64,000 nucleotides of DNA from Varroa destructor. Lineage: Eukaryota > Arthropoda > Arachnida > Mesostigmata > Varroidae. The position numbers and the translations under genes were made by a program. Position 1 is the stretch's first letter; every line of letters begins with the position of its first letter. The notes beneath the pieces are model-generated. The model was given only the letters and a program-made list of their open reading frames with translations. It ran no database searches and was not told the origin of the DNA. This document shows positions 40,701 through 52,389 of the stretch, piece by piece. The stretch covers positions 16,983,939 to 17,047,938 of the forward strand of contig NW_019211458.1 of assembly GCF_002443255.2 (NCBI RefSeq), given 5' to 3'.

Positions 40701-41198
40701 TTTCCTAATGGTTGTAAAATTCACTCTATTTCGGCTTTTTTCCTTCCCTTTTTCCATTTTCAGGCGCTACGCGAGGTCATTCCACATGTGGCGATGGAGC
40801 GCAAGCTGTCCAAGATTGAGACGCTTACCCTTGCCAAGAACTATATCATGGCATTGACAAACGTCATATGCGATATCCGCGGCGACGAGCGACCCTACCA
40901 ATTCTGCGAGGCGGATGCTACCCTCGAAGGAGGTGCCGATAACACTTACCGAGGTCTCAATGTGGTGGGCATTTGCAGAAACCAGAATCCGGTGCCTGAC
41001 GCCAGCCAGATGATTAGCCTGCCGACCGTCAGCGGTTTAAGCTCGTTGCAAACGCTTCCGCCGCTAAATGGGCCCAGCGCCGAACTACTCGGCTTCGGCA
41101 CCCGGCGAGATCTCGGCCCAGCGGATATCAGCGGCACAACGGGCCTAACGCCTTGCTCACTAACGGACGATGTTGCACCAGATCAACTCGAGTGGTAA
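34481..41198 (+). CDS. dimm: Dimmed/MIST1-type bHLH transcription factor (three exons)
   Basis: Coding join 34481-34700, 37994-38322, 40764-41198 (984 nt with stop, 327 residues). Known of the family: Dimmed (fly) and MIST1/BHLHA15 (vertebrate) are nuclear bHLH factors that bind E-boxes as dimers and raise regulated-secretory capacity. Seen here: an acidic/polar N-terminus (1-83), a glycine-rich linker (about 84-146), an arginine cluster RRRR at 149-152, the basic region with [17 protein letters not shown] (166-182), helix 1 continuing as ALREVIPHV (184-192), loop and helix 2 with [17 protein letters not shown] (195-211), then a 110-residue unconserved tail. Glu169 and the adjacent arginines are the expected E-box contacts. 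The intron inside the bHLH falls between Gln183 and Ala184. All splice sites are GT-AG and phases agree (phase 1, then phase 0). The bHLH identification is near certain. The Dimmed rather than another family A name rests on the match of the [20 protein letters not shown] stretch. Exon 1 membership is inferred. Confidence 0.92.
35695..35787. repeat. 93-bp foldback (MITE-like) element in dimm intron 1
   Basis: The outer arms, ACACGGTGGAGTGTAAA and its complement ending ...ACTCCAGCGTGT, differ at one position. Inside are two further A-run/T-run palindromes built on ATTATATAAT, each followed by TTTACACTC. This gives nested hairpins and an internal direct repeat of about 42 bases. It could be a miniature inverted-repeat transposon or a local inverted duplication. 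No clear target-site duplication was seen. Confidence 0.55.
36082..36181. other. assembly gap (100 N) in dimm intron 1, followed by an AT repeat
   Basis: Exactly 100 N followed by a 20-base AT run (36182-36201). An exon or element could be hidden here, although dimm exon phases join without needing one. Confidence 0.99.
37994..38322 (+). CDS. dimm: dimm exon 2 (glycine-rich linker, basic region and helix 1)
   Basis: This exon encodes the end of codon 74 to Gln183. It begins after the acceptor GTTCCAG (AG at 37992-37993) and ends CTTCCAG|GTACAT. An ATG at 37981 opens the same frame, but it lies inside the polypyrimidine/acceptor sequence (CTGTTGTTTCCATGAACGTTCCAG runs up to the boundary), so it is probably intronic unless an alternative promoter is used. 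The exon is markedly GC- and Gly-codon-rich against its AT-rich surroundings. It carries the arginine cluster and the DNA-contacting basic region up to NDAFQ. Confidence 0.9.
38323..40763 (+). other. dimm: dimm intron 2, containing a mariner relic
   Basis: This 2441-base intron splits helix 1 of the bHLH at a phase-0 site. The donor GTACAT is not ideal, but the protein alignment fixes it. The acceptor, CCCTTTTTCCATTTTCAG, is strong. A decayed mariner transposase on the same strand fills about 39530-40599. The rest is AT-rich without recognisable features. Confidence 0.85.
39530..40599 (+). mobile_element. mariner-family transposase relic (pseudogene)
   Basis: Translated fragments in shifting frames line up in order with a mariner transposase. 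They are KDRPE near 39537; a helix-turn-helix-like [21 protein letters not shown] from about 39690; [17 protein letters not shown] (about 39840-39890); [28 protein letters not shown] (from 39952); [10 protein letters not shown] (second catalytic Asp at 40129-40131); [15 protein letters not shown] (third Asp at 40219-40221); and [26 protein letters not shown] (40528-40596), followed by TAA at 40597. At least two frameshifts and several internal stops make it inactive. The usual first Asp position (TGDEKW motif) reads TCHKSC, so that residue is lost. The last two Asp are 29 residues apart instead of the 34 typical of mariner, implying a deletion of about 15 bases. Terminal inverted repeats were not located, so the outer limits are approximate. 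Confidence 0.88.
40764..41198 (+). CDS. dimm: dimm exon 3 (helix-loop-helix end and C-terminal tail)
   Basis: This exon encodes residues 184-327 and stops with TAA at 41196-41198. It starts with GCGCTACGC right after a strong polypyrimidine tract and CAG. It completes the dimerisation region (ALREVIPHV, then loop and helix 2 ending near residue 218). It then runs into a tail rich in Leu, Pro, Gly and Ser with no recognised domain, ending in an acidic patch. Codon use is more GC-rich at third positions than the flanking DNA. Confidence 0.93.
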   Translation, partial: ALREVIPHVAMERKLSKIETLTLAKNYIMALTNVICDIRGDERPYQFCEADATLEGGADNTYRGLNVVGICRNQNPVPDASQMISLPTVSGLSSLQTLPPLNGPSAELLGFGTRRDLGPADISGTTGLTPCSLTDDVAPDQLEW

Positions 41199-41660
41199 TC
41201 ACCTTTTTTGCATCCCGCACTTGTGTTCCACGCGTCACGTCGCCAAAGCACAGATAGTATAATAGTTGTCGCCGCTATCTGCTACAGTTAATACATTAAT
41301 AACACCGCAACAGAAACAATGACATTAAACGGGTTAGCAGCCATTGTTCGCTACCATCGTCGTCACCAAGACTCGAGCTGCTTGTTATTTCAACGTGACT
41401 ACAGCGTGTAACGAACGCGATGAAGCCCACATACTAAAACAAGTCCACGGCGTGGGTACCAGCAGGAACGGCAACGGCGCCAGTAGGAACTTCAAATGGA
41501 CGTAGAGACATCGTGAGAATCACACAACTGAACGCCAACTAAGAACCTAAGTTTTCGTTGTCCTCTCATAACAGTACACGTATGCACATTTCTGTTTTGT
41601 CTATTGTCTCATACGAGTGGCGGTCAGAAGCGATTCTCGTAAACATAGAGTGCATATAGA

Positions 41661-41666
41661 AATAAA
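41661..41666 (+). promoter_or_regulatory. candidate polyadenylation signal of dimm
   Basis: AATAAA is the first canonical signal after the dimm stop codon, giving a 3' UTR of roughly 480-500 bases. This is a motif match only. AATAAA is common in AT-rich DNA. Confidence 0.35.
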
Positions 41667-42641
41667 CAAGTGGTTGCGAAGCACTAGATATAAACAAAGC
41701 ATTGGTCCAATTGCATCAATTGGGCACTGACCGGCCGGAGCTGAAAAATCAACCGAGCAATCTGCCTGCCACCTAACAATCACTGTAGGAACGACGAAAA
41801 GCGATATATCCTTGGCAAGCAATACGCCGACCGCAATGGCCACTAAGAACTAAGATTGTTTATGCGAAACATGGGACAGGAAATGGTAAAGCTGAAATAA
41901 GCATGATTGGATGTCACTTAGTCGGAGTCTGGGGGTAGCGCGAACAAGATAATGAGCCTGCGGCGCGCCAACTCGAAGATGGGCCTGCAACATACTTTCG
42001 CAAATAGGGTTTTCAGGGTCAATTTCATGTATATAACAAACTTATCTTTAGATGAATGCGTACCAAAATAGGATACCGATAAATAAGACGGCCGTATGAA
42101 GCCAGTGAAGGTGATCATAAAACTAATTAACAGGTGCATGTACGATAATATATAGAATATTAAAGACCGATAACGAAAAGGTGCAAGGTTTTAATCCAAC
42201 TAACAGAAACAAAGGAGCACGATGGGTAAAGATAGAAAAAGGGCAAGGCAAACGAATATAATAGTTGATAAGTATACGGTGTCGCAGAAACATAACAGAA
42301 AGAAGTGTTGTTAGTAAATAGAAAAGATAGCGCGTGGTTATACCATTGGCTAACTAGCAGAGCTGCAAGGATGTTAAAAAACTAACCAGGTCCCCTGTAG
42401 CACGATAGTTCATTTTTGCTTGTCGCAACGTGGCCCAACGCAAGTGGCAAGAGCAAGGCAAAAAAAAAGCAACGATCTGTTGTTGCCAGCAGCCATGTTA
42501 ACAAATGAGGGTATATTGATCTTTGACTGCTGTCTATCAGTAGCCGGTGCTTGAGAAGCTTAGGTTTACGAGGAATGTGAATATACAGCCTCTTAAATAG
42601 GAGTACGAGCTCTAATGGGAATTTATCGACTAGGGAGACCG

Positions 42642-42686
42642 AGCTGCTTTTTTTTTGCAACGAATTGCAAAAAAGCTAAAGCAGCT
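42642..42686. repeat. 19-bp hairpin with tetraloop, downstream of dimm
   Basis: TTTTTTGCAA (42651-42660) pairs with TTGCAAAAAA (42665-42674) across the loop CGAA. After a 3-base bulge, AGCTGCTTT (42642-42650) pairs with AAAGCAGCT (42678-42686). It is about 1.45 kb past the dimm stop codon and beyond the likely 3' UTR. Confidence 0.5.
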
Positions 42687-44731
42687 TAGCCGAAAGACAA
42701 GCACATGCTAATTTCATGAAAAGGCGGGATGAATGCAAATGTAGTATATATTGAAACTAATGGAACAGTGGTCTGCAAGGAAAACGAGTACTACCGCAAA
42801 ATGTACTATCACGATATTATAAGTACAGATACTATATCACATACAATATCAAACGATCGCAACATTATATATACAGAGAGTGAGGGAGAGAGAACGATGC
42901 AGTAGTATCAGTTAGTACGGGTACAGTTCCCGTTTTGTCATCATGTTTAGGTACTCTCCCTTACACGATGGCCTATCCAATATGATCCAATCGTCGTGGC
43001 ACTTTCCACTCCGTTACACTCCTATAATCTATATCATCCATCATAACCTGTCATAGTTGTCGTTACGACAAAATGACTTTCTCTGCCGACCCGTGCCGAC
43101 GCTGACAATTGCAATTATGTTTAATTATCACGTCGGAGTGACGATTCAGAGCACCGCTGCGCGAATCTTTAGCAACAGTTGGACTCTGGTAGGACATAGT
43201 TTGACATGGCCACTACAGGGCCATAATCCCAATTTGTTGTTGTCCTTTTCCTTACGTTCGTCTCACTTAATGACAAGGCAAATCGAGGAATCCAAGCTTG
43301 ATTTAATGTCGAGCCTTTTTAAGGTTAGCTTTCAGCTGCCCCTTCCTCTCTAAACACCTGCAATTTAACCGTAGCGTAGTTATGCGGCAGTGAAATATTG
43401 CGGTTTGGAAAAACCAAAATATCCAGGCTACGCATATCGCACCAAACAGATGAATAATGGCGCGAGAGCCACATGAAACGAGACAACCCGAAACGGTTTG
43501 TTGTCTATTGTAAGACCAAATATCAATTTGCTCCCATTTCTAAAGGTACTGTTATAAAAAAATTATGATGTTTACTCCTTGACGCCTTAGGCTAATAAGT
43601 GTGATACCGGTGATGACACAAACACAAGCCAAAAAATGTATGGACTGAGACTTTTATCTGCTAGCACTTTAAACTAGCACTACATATTTCAACTTGTTGA
43701 ACTTGACATAAAGCTCGAGACCTATCGATCCTAAATATGCTCACGCTTTATGCTGATTGTCTGTTATCTTAGGCGACAAAAAAACGTTAAACTTTCGGCC
43801 AACTCTCATTTGTGCATTAACAAACGTTGTCGTTTCTATCCACGAGGGTTCGGTTTGGTAAGCTAATATCTTCAGGCTCCATTCGTAAATCACTGGTTAC
43901 GTATTAGTTACGGTGATGATTGTCGCCAGAAATGCGCATTAACGTACATTTCATTGAGTACATACGAAAAGACGTGATCCTATGGGCATTTATTCGAAAA
44001 AAAGGTTGACATTTAAACAATGGCGGTCATCAACAAACTTAAGTTTTTGCTTTCATCACCCATCTGACGCATCCGGCGTAGCCGAATAATACGATACCCT
44101 CCTGACGGAAGAGATGTTATAGATAGAATCAATGAAATCAGGCTTGCTGTAGGATAGCCAACAGAGGTCGTGCAAGCAAGATAAGACCAATGCGTAAATT
44201 TGCGCGCGCATCATTTGCATGAGTGTAAAATTCGACCCAACGAAAGATGACGAAGTCTGATCTGAGGGCAAGAAGCTGTGGCCTGTTTACAAGCTAGTAC
44301 TAGTGATTGTTAAAAACAGAGGGTATGGCGATTTAGCGATTATATATAGAAGATGAGTCAGGAAAAAGGCAGACAGATAAGACATCGACAAAGGTAACAA
44401 TTATCCCAGACAAAGCTCGAAGCAAAGATGATTTTGAAGAATATGAAGACAAACAGTGTTGTACAAACTAGTCTCCCAGTCTATGATATGTGCGGTAGAA
44501 TAGAAATTCGATAGAGCTTAACTCTATATGAAGACTCGTACTGCGAGAAGGCTAATATAGAAGTGACGATGCAAAAACGTGAGGGCAGTCGTATATACCC
44601 TGATCTATTCTGCCCGGAGCGCAGCCGCCCTTCTAACTCACACGCTAAGAGAACCGGACAACAATACATACACTATGTATATCTATACAATAGAGAATAT
44701 ATACAGGAAAAAAAAAGAAAAAAAAATAAAA

Positions 44732-44756
44732 ATATATATATATATATATATATATA
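44732..44756. repeat. (AT)12 microsatellite with A-rich flank
   Basis: The run is preceded by an A-run mixed with G (44707-44731) and followed by purine-rich GAAAGAAGG repeats. Confidence 0.95.
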
Positions 44757-45224
44757 GAAAGAAGGAAAGAAAGAGAAAGAGTGCAGGCGAAAAATTATAG
44801 TCAAGCAGAAGTAAGAGAACAGAAAATGAAAACGCAGTTTCGGTGCAGCTTTATTCGTGCGCGCTCCTTACTGCGCAGCTGTTCTTCGAAAGATAGGCAG
44901 AACAGAAAATCGTGAACGGAGAGGAGCTGCCGGCCAATGCGTCGAGATGGGCGTCAGAAAGTGTGCATCACGAACGGATAGTTCACCAAGTTACTTGACT
45001 ATCTCGGGTCTCGCTGTTAATTGTAGTGGATTATAGAGGGCGTAGCAAACTTTAAAGAAAAAGCAAAAACGAAAACCGAATACTGTAGAGTACAGGGTGG
45101 TCGGTGTCTAGTCAGGCAAAAGTTAGATGAAACGACGTTAATAACTTCAACGTCAAATAGAACCATATCCTGATGCTGATTATGAAAAGCGACAAGTAAC
45201 AAGTAAATAAAACAAAGCTACAAC

Positions 45225-45280
45225 AATATATATATATATAAAATAATATAATATATATATTTTATATATACATATATAAA
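45225..45280. repeat. AT-only low-complexity tract
   Basis: TA runs broken by A and T triplets, almost without G or C. A second TA/CATA repeat follows at 45407-45432. Confidence 0.92.
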
Positions 45281-45406
45281 ATCACAGTTAGAGATGAAAA
45301 AATCGAGTAGAAACATAATAAAATAAAGCATATATAAGCATAAAATAATAAAATGACGCGACGTCAATCGTGCACAACGCAGCGATAAGCTGTCCATAAA
45401 GAGAGC

Positions 45407-45432
45407 TATATATATACATACATACATACATA
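45407..45432. repeat. (TA)n(CATA)n compound repeat
   Basis: A short TA run followed by four CATA units. Confidence 0.92.
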
Positions 45433-47235
45433 AATGTGACTAGCCAAATTAAGGTCGCTTCGAGTCCACTTTGAGACAGGCCGACGATGATATGATAAGC
45501 TTCTCGGGATATTTGTACACGATTCAATACACTCTGTACGAATGTTCACCATTATAAGGCTGGGCTAAAGCAGTTCCAAGCTAGTTAGGAGTCGAATGCT
45601 GCTTTGAAGTATGCAGAATTAAAGCTGAAATTCTCTAACGTGTAAAAATGAGCATCCAATGATATTTTCTTTAGAAATTAGAAGTTTCAACTTAGCTAAG
45701 TGCGATTTCAGAGACTTTAGATCAGCTGTGTTATACATATTGCCGTTATTGCAAGCGTGTATTTGCATGTATAGAAAACAATCAAAAATCTGATTATTAT
45801 TAAGTCAAGAGTATCCACATATTTGATCAGTGTCGATAATCATATTAAACTCGTCGAACGGAGGCCGGCAAGTGGCTGGCCTTCTGCCTGTTTGAAAGTT
45901 TCGATTTTTTATAAATCATGTCTATGTCGCTCCGTTCTGCCGTAGACTCCGTTTGAAAATACTGCTTCTCTGACCTTGCCGAGTTCTGGCACGTGAACCG
46001 CTCGCCTGGCCAACAATCTTGATTTTGCGATATCCTCAATAGCGACATACGTGTATATTCTAATGAGCCGCTAATTGTGACGAGGAATACAGACACGTAT
46101 ATACGTTCCGAATCGCAGAACGCATTATCACTAACTTGAACTTGTCGAAGCGTACGATTCTGCGCCGAGAACAAGAACAGGCATCATGTCGTGCCTGAGG
46201 TAACGTTCGCCAATTCGTTGCTCTTTCTTTGCTTATTTCTGTTTTTTCGTTAGCTTTCGCGCGAGCGGGATATAATGTAAAGTAATGATCTCAGCGTAGA
46301 CGGTTTGCCCTATTAGATCATGGCATTAACGAGTAACTAACTAAAAATCGCTAGCATGTTAACCCCTTCGCATTTTGGCCGTTTCCGCTAACAGCTTACA
46401 TATCAGGAACGGCTGACACTGCTAAGCTAAAACGATACAGTGCATAAGAGGAACTTTTTGTCTAATCCTAAAGCACCACAGTATTCGTTAAGTTTATATG
46501 GACCGCATATTAGCTTCGTCGGACGGAGTCGTTCTGTTTAAGTTCATTCAAGTTCGAACTCGTCTAGCTGCTGTGCTGCCTTGACCGTCCTCGGCGCCTC
46601 AATCTGGCTAGACATTTGTCCGATGATTCCAGCTTTCGTTTTTCCTGAGTGGTGTGAAACACCCATCAGTTTTGGCAGTCGGTAGAGAAAGGAACGTAAA
46701 GATTACATATAATAACGGCGCCGACAAGGCGGTCGGATTAGTCGGATGCGCATAAATGGAAACAAGGATAACATGACGAGAGTTTCGTCAGGAGTAACCG
46801 TCCTACTAGCTAGCACCAGGCGATGGCAGACAACGAGTCATTCAACTCAAACATTACAATCTGACTAATTGAAACGCCGGAACAATTGAGGTGTCGCGAA
46901 AAGTAAACAGCAATTACAGAAGACACAACAGAACAAAGTCGACTCCTGTGTATTACATCCTTGTCCATATACCATTTGCGGAACCAACAGGACGAAAACG
47001 TAATCTAGAGCTGACTATCGCTGACGAAACAAAATCCGATCGACACCGCGTCGGCAACGAATTCGTTGGAATAACATCAACAACAAAGTCAGTAAACCGG
47101 AGTGCTCGACTGTGCTATCCAGTGCCGCGTACGACTAGGTAGGCCATCGATACGATTACGGTACGATTATGACACAGACAACGTTACTACAGACAGCAGG
47201 TGGCTACATCCAGCGATTGATGTTAACGACAACAA

Positions 47236-47241
<6 letters not shown>

Positions 47242-47280
<39 letters not shown>
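47242..47280. repeat. (TA)n microsatellite, longest in the window
   Basis: 39 bases of pure alternating T and A, ending sharply at GGCTGC. Confidence 0.97.
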
Positions 47281-47282
<2 letters not shown>

Positions 47283-47420
47283 CTGCTTCGTCTAACCCGT
47301 AAGCAAGCCTGCTAGCATATGATACCCGATTTTTGTACCGCTATTCTATGAGAGCGGAACAACAATAGATAACTTGTCAATAACTGAAGCCATAATCTGC
47401 TAAATTTATGGCCTCGAAAC

Positions 47421-47458
47421 GCTATCGAGAGTATTAATCGCTATCGAGAGTATTAATC
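47421..47458. repeat. perfect 19-bp tandem duplication
   Basis: Two identical 19-base copies, GCTATCGAGAGTATTAATC, sit head to tail (47421-47439 and 47440-47458). The lack of any difference suggests a recent slippage or repair event. Confidence 0.9.
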
Positions 47459-48253
47459 GAAATATACCTTCAGTTGTCTTGATGGAGGCGATTTTTTGAA
47501 ATTTTATGTCTTCAAAGCTCTTTTTGAGACGAGAGCACAATTTTTATTTAATAGTCTTATTGACAAAACAATAAGCATACAGAGTGATAAAAAATGTCTG
47601 CAGCTGCCTTTATAAAACAAAAAGTGTTTATTTAGCTGATAGCGTAGCCCTTGTATGGTGTGGCCAAGAAGGCCACTTTTTCAGTAGATGCAGTGTGAAA
47701 AGAACTTTCGATCAGCCTGGACATCACACACGACCTACTAATGACCTGAATTTTAAATCGATCGATTGTCATCGTTTGCATATATAGCCTTAAACACGGA
47801 TCGGAATAGTCGATGGACTAAACGGCCTTTGGTTCGATGCTAGTCATGAACATTTTTAACTGTATTTCATTGCGTACAGCTAATCCGACAAAATAAGAAA
47901 TAGGGTGGAGATCTTGGTAACAGAGGAAGAAGTGGTCAGAAAATACTGACGGTAATATAAAATAAACAAATGAGTGTCGATGAAGCCAACAGGTTTACCT
48001 AAGCTAGATAATAATAGTGGTAAGCGAGCACGTGTTGATGGTAAAGCCTTGCGACGAATCGAAGTGAGGAGCTGCAGTTAACGGAAACCGATAAATTCAT
48101 GTTACTCCCTATCCAGTTTCGGGCGGAAGTATTAAGGAAATCTAAGTGGGCATTTAACTATAGGTAGAAATATTATTGTCCAAGAAGTGACGACTGTTGA
48201 TCATCAGGTAGACCAAAGTCAGTAACGAATAGAAATATAAATAATAATACTAA

Positions 48254-48254
<1 letters not shown>

Positions 48255-48289
<35 letters not shown>

Positions 48290-48318
48290 CGACAACAACA
48301 ACAACAACAATAATAAAA
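48255..48318. repeat. compound (GAC)n(AAC)n(AAT)n repeat
   Basis: About thirteen GAC units pass through a single GGC to AAC/ACA units and then AAT/AAA. Translation in any frame gives single-residue runs. It lies in no recognised gene. Confidence 0.96.
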
Positions 48319-48838
48319 AATAATACCGACACAGATTAAAGGAACAATAAAGATTGTTGCACTATTTATGCCATATAAACTTTCTGGTCTTTTGTTATTA
48401 CCGGCAAATGGACAAAACAATGTTAGAGACAAACAAAGCAGATGACAGAACAGGTATTATGAATTCCCCTTTATTGACCTTTTCATATCAGATAACGAGA
48501 GTCATCGCACTTGGTCGCAAAGTAGCTAACTTCATTTTCATCCAAGATGAATCTTGTTTCTACTGCTTTTCTACGTTGTTTAAAGCAAACTTTCTAAGCT
48601 GTGATCGACTACGTTTAGACGCATTTCCATTTAATCTTATGTATCATGCTTAAACTTGCCCGTAACTTATTCTACTATATACATCGAAAATGTCTTCCTC
48701 CTCTTTGTTTGATGTCAAAATGCGAGGCAACGGTATTACAGAGAGGTATCCCATCAGCGGCGTTATTTTTTTTTGTGTTACATTTTAGCAAACTGTAATC
48801 TCGTCTTATTTTTTTCTATTCCTTTATTCTCGAATCCT

Positions 48839-48907
48839 ATATATATATATATATAGAAAACAATCACTTCATTTTTAAGTCTATTACTATATATATATAT
48901 ATATATA
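48839..48907. repeat. pair of (TA)n repeats
   Basis: Two TA runs of similar length (48839-48855 and 48888-48907), about 33 bases apart. Each is entered by a C-TAT and left by a TATA-AG or TATA-GA. Confidence 0.9.
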
Positions 48908-51900
48908 AGTAAACTGAAAAGACCCCTCCATACGTAGTGAAAGCCAGGCTGCATTCGAATATATTAGATATTTACAGGACAACCCTATGGATAATGAAAA
49001 AAAGCAAACATCGGCCCCTGGTAGTGATGCTTTTTACTTTCAGCCTTCGTCTCCGCTCGCACAAAGGGAACTGTGACAACACGAAAAGCAACAGCTTTGT
49101 ACCATGAAAACCTCATCTTCTTTGTAAGAAACTAAGAGGGCTAAATGCATGATCATAAACCAAGGTTCACGCCTAAAATAGTTGCTTATTACTGTGGAAT
49201 TCCAAACCTAGGTAGCTTGAATTACTATTTGGAACTAGAACATCTCAGGTTTTCTTAAAGTTAGCAGTAGGCGAGCACGTTATCAGTGTTCTATCGCAAG
49301 GACATAATAGCATGGAAACGTGAGTTTTACTTCTATTAAAACCATTGAATTTTTTATTCATTTGCAGCTATTAACAACAAATGCTCAGAGACAGTTCGTT
49401 GAATTTGTTTTATGTATCCGTATTTAGGTGGTGTTGTGCCCACTACCACTTAAGGATCGTAGATACACCCATTTCCTTAATAACTATTAAAACAAAAACG
49501 TAGTTTCTTTACAAATGTGTAGGTCTTTAAACGAGCATTGAACATCACATATGAAGCCGGAATTTGTTTATAAAATTACTTTTTTTTTTTTATAGACAGC
49601 AGGGAAATTCTCGTCGTTAAGCTCTGAACTGCTATGACAAGGCGCCAAAGTGTAACTTTGCAAAGCTCGTTCTCAACTGTACTTGTGCTAACTTTTTTTG
49701 TTGATTGTACGAATCTTAAGTGAACTACAGGGCCGCTAACGGTCTGATTTGTCAACGTACGAATAATAATAATGATAGAATTAATTGATGTTATGAAATG
49801 TCAGCCATCTTGTTATATTTCTGAAAGAACTTTTTGATAACAAAAGCTGAGACGGTGCCTTCAAGGTCTATCTAACAACTGTGTAAAAATTGGAAACCGA
49901 AACCATAATGCTGGCAACGCCCACGGTGACACTTCATTCCCCCAAGTGGTCTTATGCATAGACCTGGTCTTTTTCTACTAACCCACACGGTTCAAATTTA
50001 CGAGACGCATTTTGTAGGTACACTAACGCTAATATTTGGACATTGATTTGTGTTTTTCTTTAGAACGGCGCCCTTTCTTTGTTCTATGCTGGTCAAAGCC
50101 TTAAATATACAATTTAAGCATTTTAAACGGATTTCAGGCTGCGTTTGGGCCATTCATGAAGTCTAAATTTTGATGCATATATGATGTAGCGCAGGAAAAA
50201 TAGGCCGCGAAATAAAAATCAAGCACGTTTTCAAAACGAGAACCGTGTCACTGAGTGTGATTCTAAGGCTCTTTAGCAATAATGCTGCCTCTATCGCACA
50301 ACAAGTGAGCATCAGCAGGAAGTCAGGGGTAATGTTTACGTTATTCAATATATGTGTACTATCTAATGTCGTGGATTTCTTTGTATGATAATTTGAAAAT
50401 CAATAATCCTTTTAAAACGCTAAAACGTATCTAACCTCCCAATGTGCACTCATCTGTGTACCTTGAAACGTAGCGTAAGTTACGTTTTATGTATATTGTT
50501 CCGACTATAACCATCCTTCACATCAGAGCTTTGTTGACATCTATTACTCCATTTTGGCTATGTGGCAAAGTTTGTCTTGCCCCGACGAAGGATAATTTGG
50601 CATTCTTTTTAACGGTTATTAATTTTGGTTGTTTCAAAATATGCCCGTTTAGGCAACGAAACGCATTCTTTTTCTTCTTGGCGAAAGAGATTTATCATCA
50701 TTTACAATCCGCCAGGCCGGCGACCGCGTTCTTGACACACGGTAAAAACGAACTGTGGTTGAGATCTACGAGGGGAAGTTTGGCATAGCACACAAAGCTG
50801 GAGCCCCGCTAACATCACCTTGCCCTAGGCGACGCGGATGCCAAGAAACAAGCCAGTGTAAAAGGAACTTACGTCGCGTGTGTGATCCATCCCGGTGTAC
50901 ATTTCGATAACATGATGTTGCCATCTCATTTTGAGCACGTGTCTTCCACGCAGGCTACATGTCGGCCGTAGCACAAGAACTCCGCAGCCGTGTTGGCCCA
51001 TCAGGACCAAAATGACGTGTTGAAATAAGTGCTAATTTTTAAATTTCCAATAAAATTATTTCCCCGTAAAGATAATATTTTGTAAGATAGTAAAGATAGT
51101 ATTTTGCAGTTCAAGTAAGAAATGTAGCACAATTTATAAAGTTTAGTCATATTGTGTTTATCCTGTTTCAACAAATTCAAAAACCCCAAATTTGCACTTT
51201 AAATTCAAAGTGTTTTGTTAATATATCCCTAATGATTAATCGGCGACGCGTTCGTTCGAGGCTAGTATTTACCGCACGACTGGCAAAAAACGAAAAGTAT
51301 TTAAAAAACAATTGCATATCTACGGTGGAAGTGTGAGAACCTGAGAAATTCAACGGTAGATTAAACTCAATACAGAGCACTAATTTACTCTAGCCAGCCG
51401 CGTCAAAATTAGATCGTAGAATAACGTACAGTCAGAACGAATGAGAAAGATTTAAGTCACTGGTGAAATGGAGACCCACGATGACATTATTCAGATCGTC
51501 CTATTTTGGGTGTAAAACAGAGTCCCACGTATCCGAGAATCAATGTTCAGCATTATCGACTGCACGCTGTACAGAGAAATTCTCTTGTCGAACTTGCAGT
51601 TTTAACAAGTAGAAAAAAAAAATAGGACCACTTCTGTTCTAACGTACATGCGTCTTCTGTATAGCGAGAGTAACCATTATCTGGTGTTCTATCAGGTTTC
51701 ATATCCAATTTGTAGTTAAGAAAAAGGAATTATTACCTCTGTTGAATGTAATAACGTGAAAGATAGGCCTCACAATTTGCAAGATTCCCAGGATGCGGTC
51801 CTAAGACTTAAACAGCTGAGACTAAGTAATTTCAAGTGCTATACGCCAATCGCTTTAAATAAAACCATCAATTGGTTCGCTTCGTAGAAGAGTATTCATA

Positions 51901-52389
51901 AAATTCTTCACAACACAGGCGCTGGCTGAAATTTTATGCGGGTACAACATATCTAAAGACTTATCTATTCATGTCCAATTCTATATATAGAATATGCTAG
52001 TACAGAGATATATAGAATACAAGTTGCTCGAATCCAAGTTATAATCATTGAAAGTCTGAATATGTCGCTGAAATAATGGATCAGCTAACAATTTCGCTGA
52101 GCTTGATCAAGTGACCGTTGCTTAGCGCGCTTCTTTTCCGGCTTTCCTTGTGTACAGTTTATAGTCCTCCAGTGTTCAATATTGGTTAGCTTGATTTCCG
52201 CTATATGTGATCCTTGTAGATGGTACTCTGATATGGCTGACACGAATGGACTTTGGCGTGAACGCAGAGGGCTTTTCTCCTTCCCAATGAGCGGAGCGGA
52301 CGGCTTGGTTAACGGCAACATTAGGGATTTGTGGACAATATGGCGCGACAGGGCATGCCACTTATACGTTCGTTGGCCTCCTGGATTAG

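Larger units (their letters stand above)
41199..52389. other. intergenic stretch after dimm
   Basis: It begins with the dimm 3' UTR and then holds AT-rich DNA dense in TA repeats, a hairpin at 42642 and a compound GAC/AAC repeat at 48255. No gene is recognised. A CGQEGHFFSRC-like frame near 47660 is discussed as rejected. Confidence 0.55.

Noticed and set aside
47584..47787. Frame with CGQEGHFFSRC, resembling a CCHC zinc knuckle of a retroelement gag protein
   Set aside because: The first Cys of the C-X2-C pair is absent, no other gag, protease or polymerase motif lies nearby, and the frame is short. It could be an old relic but cannot be supported.
48250..48432. Minus-strand frame with polyarginine and polycysteine runs
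   Set aside because: It is produced entirely by the GAC/AAC trinucleotide repeat.
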